Origin: JAAYAN01 sp964437215
GTDB lineage: Bacteria; Bacteroidota; Ignavibacteria; Ignavibacteriales; Melioribacteraceae
Length of the DNA: 5,759 nucleotides
NCBI GenBank assembly: GCA_964437215.1
Contig: CAYTFZ010000135.1
Span: forward strand, 1 to 5,759
Reading direction: 5' to 3'
Shown here: in pieces, positions 4,189-5,759 of the stretch
Layout: each line of letters starts with the position of its first letter
How positions within the stretch are numbered: the stretch's first letter is position 1
Notes under the pieces: model-generated
What the model saw: only the letters and a program-made list of their open reading frames with translations
Databases searched by the model: none
What the model was told of the DNA's origin: nothing
Translations under genes and position numbers: made by a program

Positions 4189-5759
4189 TCAGCTGCAGCC
4201 TGTTGTAGCACCGCATGTTGTGCACTTCAGGCAAGTACCGTTCCGCACCATTGTCATACTTTGGCATTCGGGACAAATATCTCCGGTATATCCTCTTGTT
4301 TTGGCATTTTCTATCATTTTTACTATCACGTTACTTTGAGTTTTTGCCTCAGCTTTAACATTGCTTCCTGGCTGTACTGGCAGATTATTTTTAGACCGTT
4401 TATCTAATTCAATCATACGTTCGCTAATTATTTCTTCGCTTTCATACTCCGGTTCAATAAAAGCTCTGTAGTCTTTTTCTTTATCCGAAAGGTTTCCGGA
4501 ATCTACATGCGAAAGATCATTTCTGCCTAAATATGTAACAGCCAAATCACGGAAAATATAGTCAATAACTGAGGTAGCCATTTTAATTCTGTCGTGTCCC
4601 GAAACCATTCCGCTGGGTTCAAATCTTGTAAAAACAAAAGCATCTACAAATTCTTCGAGAGGCACACCATGCTGCAAACCAAGAGATATTGATATAGCAA
4701 AACAGTTAAGCAAACTTCTGAAAGCAGCTCCTTCTTTATGCATATCTATAAATATCTCGCCAATTTGTCCATTTTCGTATTCCCCTGTCCTAATATAAAC
4801 AGATTGTCCGTTAATTTTAGCTTTTTGAGTATAACCTTTTCTTCTATCTGGAAGTTTCCGTCTTTTAGCTATATAACGGTGAATAATTTTTTCTGCAATT
4901 TTTACTATATCATTTTCTTCTTTAAGCACATTAATTTCTTCTGCTTCTTCCGATGTAACAGTATTTAATGGCTGTGATAATTTGGAACCATCTCTATAAA
5001 GCGCATTTGCTTTAAGTCCAAGTTTCCAGCTTTTCATATAAGCATCTTTAATATCGTCAATAGTTGCATCGTTTGGAAGGTTTATTGTTTTAGAAATTGC
5101 TCCGGAAATAAATGGCTGAGCTGCACTCATCATTTTTATATGTGCATGAGGAAGTATGTAGCGAGTTCCTTTTTTACCGCATTTATTAGCGCAATCGAAT
5201 ACAGGATAATGTTCGCGTTTTAGGAAAGGAGCTCCTTCAATTGTCATCGTTCCGCAAACATAATCGTTAGCCGAAGCTATTTCTTCATTTGTAAAACCTA
5301 AAAAGCTTAGTATATTAAAAAACGGATCGTTCAGCTGTTCTTTAGATAAACCGAGTTTATTTATACAGAAATCTTCACCTAATGTAAATTTATTAAAAGA
5401 GAAAGTGAGATCGAAAGTTGTTGGTAAAGATTTCTCTATTCTTTCAAGTATATCCGAATTAAATCCTTTTTCTTTTAAAGATTCAAAGTTAATATAAGGA
5501 CATCCTTCAAGAGTTCCCGTTCCTTTTGCATACTTTACAATTTCATTTATTTGTTCGCTGTTGTATCCAAGTTTTTTCAAAGCCGGCGGTATCGATTGAT
5601 TAATTATTTTAAAATATCCGCCTCCGGCAAGTTTTTTGAATTTAACTAAAGCAAAATCAGGTTCAATTCCAGTAGTATCGCAGTCCATCACAAGTCCAAT
5701 TGTGCCGGTAGGAGCAATAACTGTTACCTGAGCATTTCTTACTCCGTATTGTGAAGCCA
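4189..5759 (-). CDS. nrdJ: Class II (adenosylcobalamin-dependent) ribonucleotide reductase, C-terminal 522 residues
   Basis: Cytoplasmic enzyme that reduces ribonucleotides to deoxyribonucleotides for DNA synthesis, using an adenosylcobalamin radical and thus independent of oxygen. The frame is open to the right edge, so the true start and the N-terminal active-site cysteines and glutamate are off the window. Residues numbered within the fragment: APTGTIGLVMDCDTTG (15-30) holds the PTGT substrate-phosphate loop; VFDCANKCG (186-194), MMSAAQPFISGAISKTINLP (209-228) and ALYRDGSKLSQPL (252-264) are hallmarks of long NrdJ proteins. A TSCPD-type domain follows (about 320-410, with GEIFIDMHKEG and LGLQHGVPLEEFVDAF), then a charged linker. 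The end has paired cysteines, CPEC (495, 498), CLKCTTC (509, 512, 515) and a terminal GCS (C521), the redox/zinc-ribbon tail thought to re-reduce the active site. A GTG in the frame at 5691 is an internal valine codon, not a start. The gene ends in TGA just before a terminator. Confidence 0.96.
   Translation of the reverse strand, partial: ASQYGVRNAQVTVIAPTGTIGLVMDCDTTGIEPDFALVKFKKLAGGGYFKIINQSIPPALKKLGYNSEQINEIVKYAKGTGTLEGCPYINFESLKEKGFNSDILERIEKSLPTTFDLTFSFNKFTLGEDFCINKLGLSKEQLNDPFFNILSFLGFTNEEIASANDYVCGTMTIEGAPFLKREHYPVFDCANKCGKKGTRYILPHAHIKMMSAAQPFISGAISKTINLPNDATIDDIKDAYMKSWKLGLKANALYRDGSKLSQPLNTVTSEEAEEINVLKEENDIVKIAEKIIHRYIAKRRKLPDRRKGYTQKAKINGQSVYIRTGEYENGQIGEIFIDMHKEGAAFRSLLNCFAISISLGLQHGVPLEEFVDAFVFTRFEPSGMVSGHDRIKMATSVIDYIFRDLAVTYLGRNDLSHVDSGNLSDKEKDYRAFIEPEYESEEIISERMIELDKRSKNNLPVQPGSNVKAEAKTQSNVIVKMIENAKTRGYTGDICPECQSMTMVRNGTCLKCTTCGATTGCS

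Noticed and set aside
4144..4407. Plus-strand open frame of 87 codons, Cys- and His-rich
   Set aside because: It starts inside the nrdJ terminator and runs antisense to the cysteine-rich NrdJ tail. The Cys content is an artefact of reading that region backwards.
4738..4968. Plus-strand open frame of 76 codons, Phe-rich
   Set aside because: Antisense to the TSCPD region of nrdJ; the Phe richness reflects A-rich coding on the other strand.
5689..5691. GTG as the start codon of nrdJ
   Set aside because: The frame continues upstream to the edge, encoding the conserved NrdJ stretch around APTGTIGLVMDCD. The GTG is an internal valine codon.
1..5759. CRISPR array, tRNA or rRNA gene, insertion sequence, attachment site
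   Set aside because: No repeated spaced units, cloverleaf-like segments, transposase motifs or terminal inverted repeats were seen. Almost all bases are accounted for by coding sequence.

Overview
The window is AT-rich bacterial DNA in which every gene I can support lies on the minus strand, so it reads in transcription order from the right edge to the left edge. Two transcription units are visible. The first, at the right, is the 3' end of nrdJ, a B12-dependent (class II) ribonucleotide reductase, closed by a strong intrinsic terminator. The second begins 25 bases further on at a recognisable sigma-70-type promoter and runs yggS - divIVA - punA - unnamed membrane/coiled-coil gene - ileS. The ileS gene leaves the window at the left edge. 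Both edge genes are partial: nrdJ lacks its N-terminal part and ileS its C-terminal part.

The likely host is a member of the Bacteroidota/Chlorobiota/Ignavibacteriota assemblage, most plausibly an Ignavibacteria-like organism. This is inferred from the low GC content, the style of the IleRS (GIHH signature), NrdJ and PNP sequences, and a divIVA gene next to yggS. It is a judgement from remembered protein style, not a database result.

The second unit is very compact. yggS and divIVA are 12 bases apart, divIVA and punA overlap by 4 bases (ATGA), punA and the membrane gene overlap by 4 bases (GTGA), and ileS follows after 28 bases. The backbone yggS-divIVA-ileS matches the order known from the Firmicutes division cluster (ylmE-sepF-ylmG-ylmH-divIVA-ileS). 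Here a purine nucleoside phosphorylase and an unrecognised four-helix membrane protein sit between divIVA and ileS. The membrane protein ends in a long cytoplasmic coiled coil that resembles part of its neighbour DivIVA, so a membrane/cell-pole partnership is a reasonable hypothesis.

Most notable points: (1) the IleRS has GIHH in place of the class I HIGH signature; (2) the PNP carries Asp and Val where mammalian PNP has Asn243 and His257, which bears on base and ribose specificity; (3) the unknown membrane protein looks internally duplicated around an NFxNPG motif; (4) a 14-base perfect palindrome sits exactly in the spacer of the yggS promoter; and (5) the longer in-frame TTG start of yggS coincides with the -35 hexamer, so the true start is the ATG 48 bases downstream. 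No tRNA, rRNA, CRISPR array, insertion sequence or other mobile element was found, and no gene-free stretch reaches 300 bases; the largest gap is the 114 bases between nrdJ and yggS.
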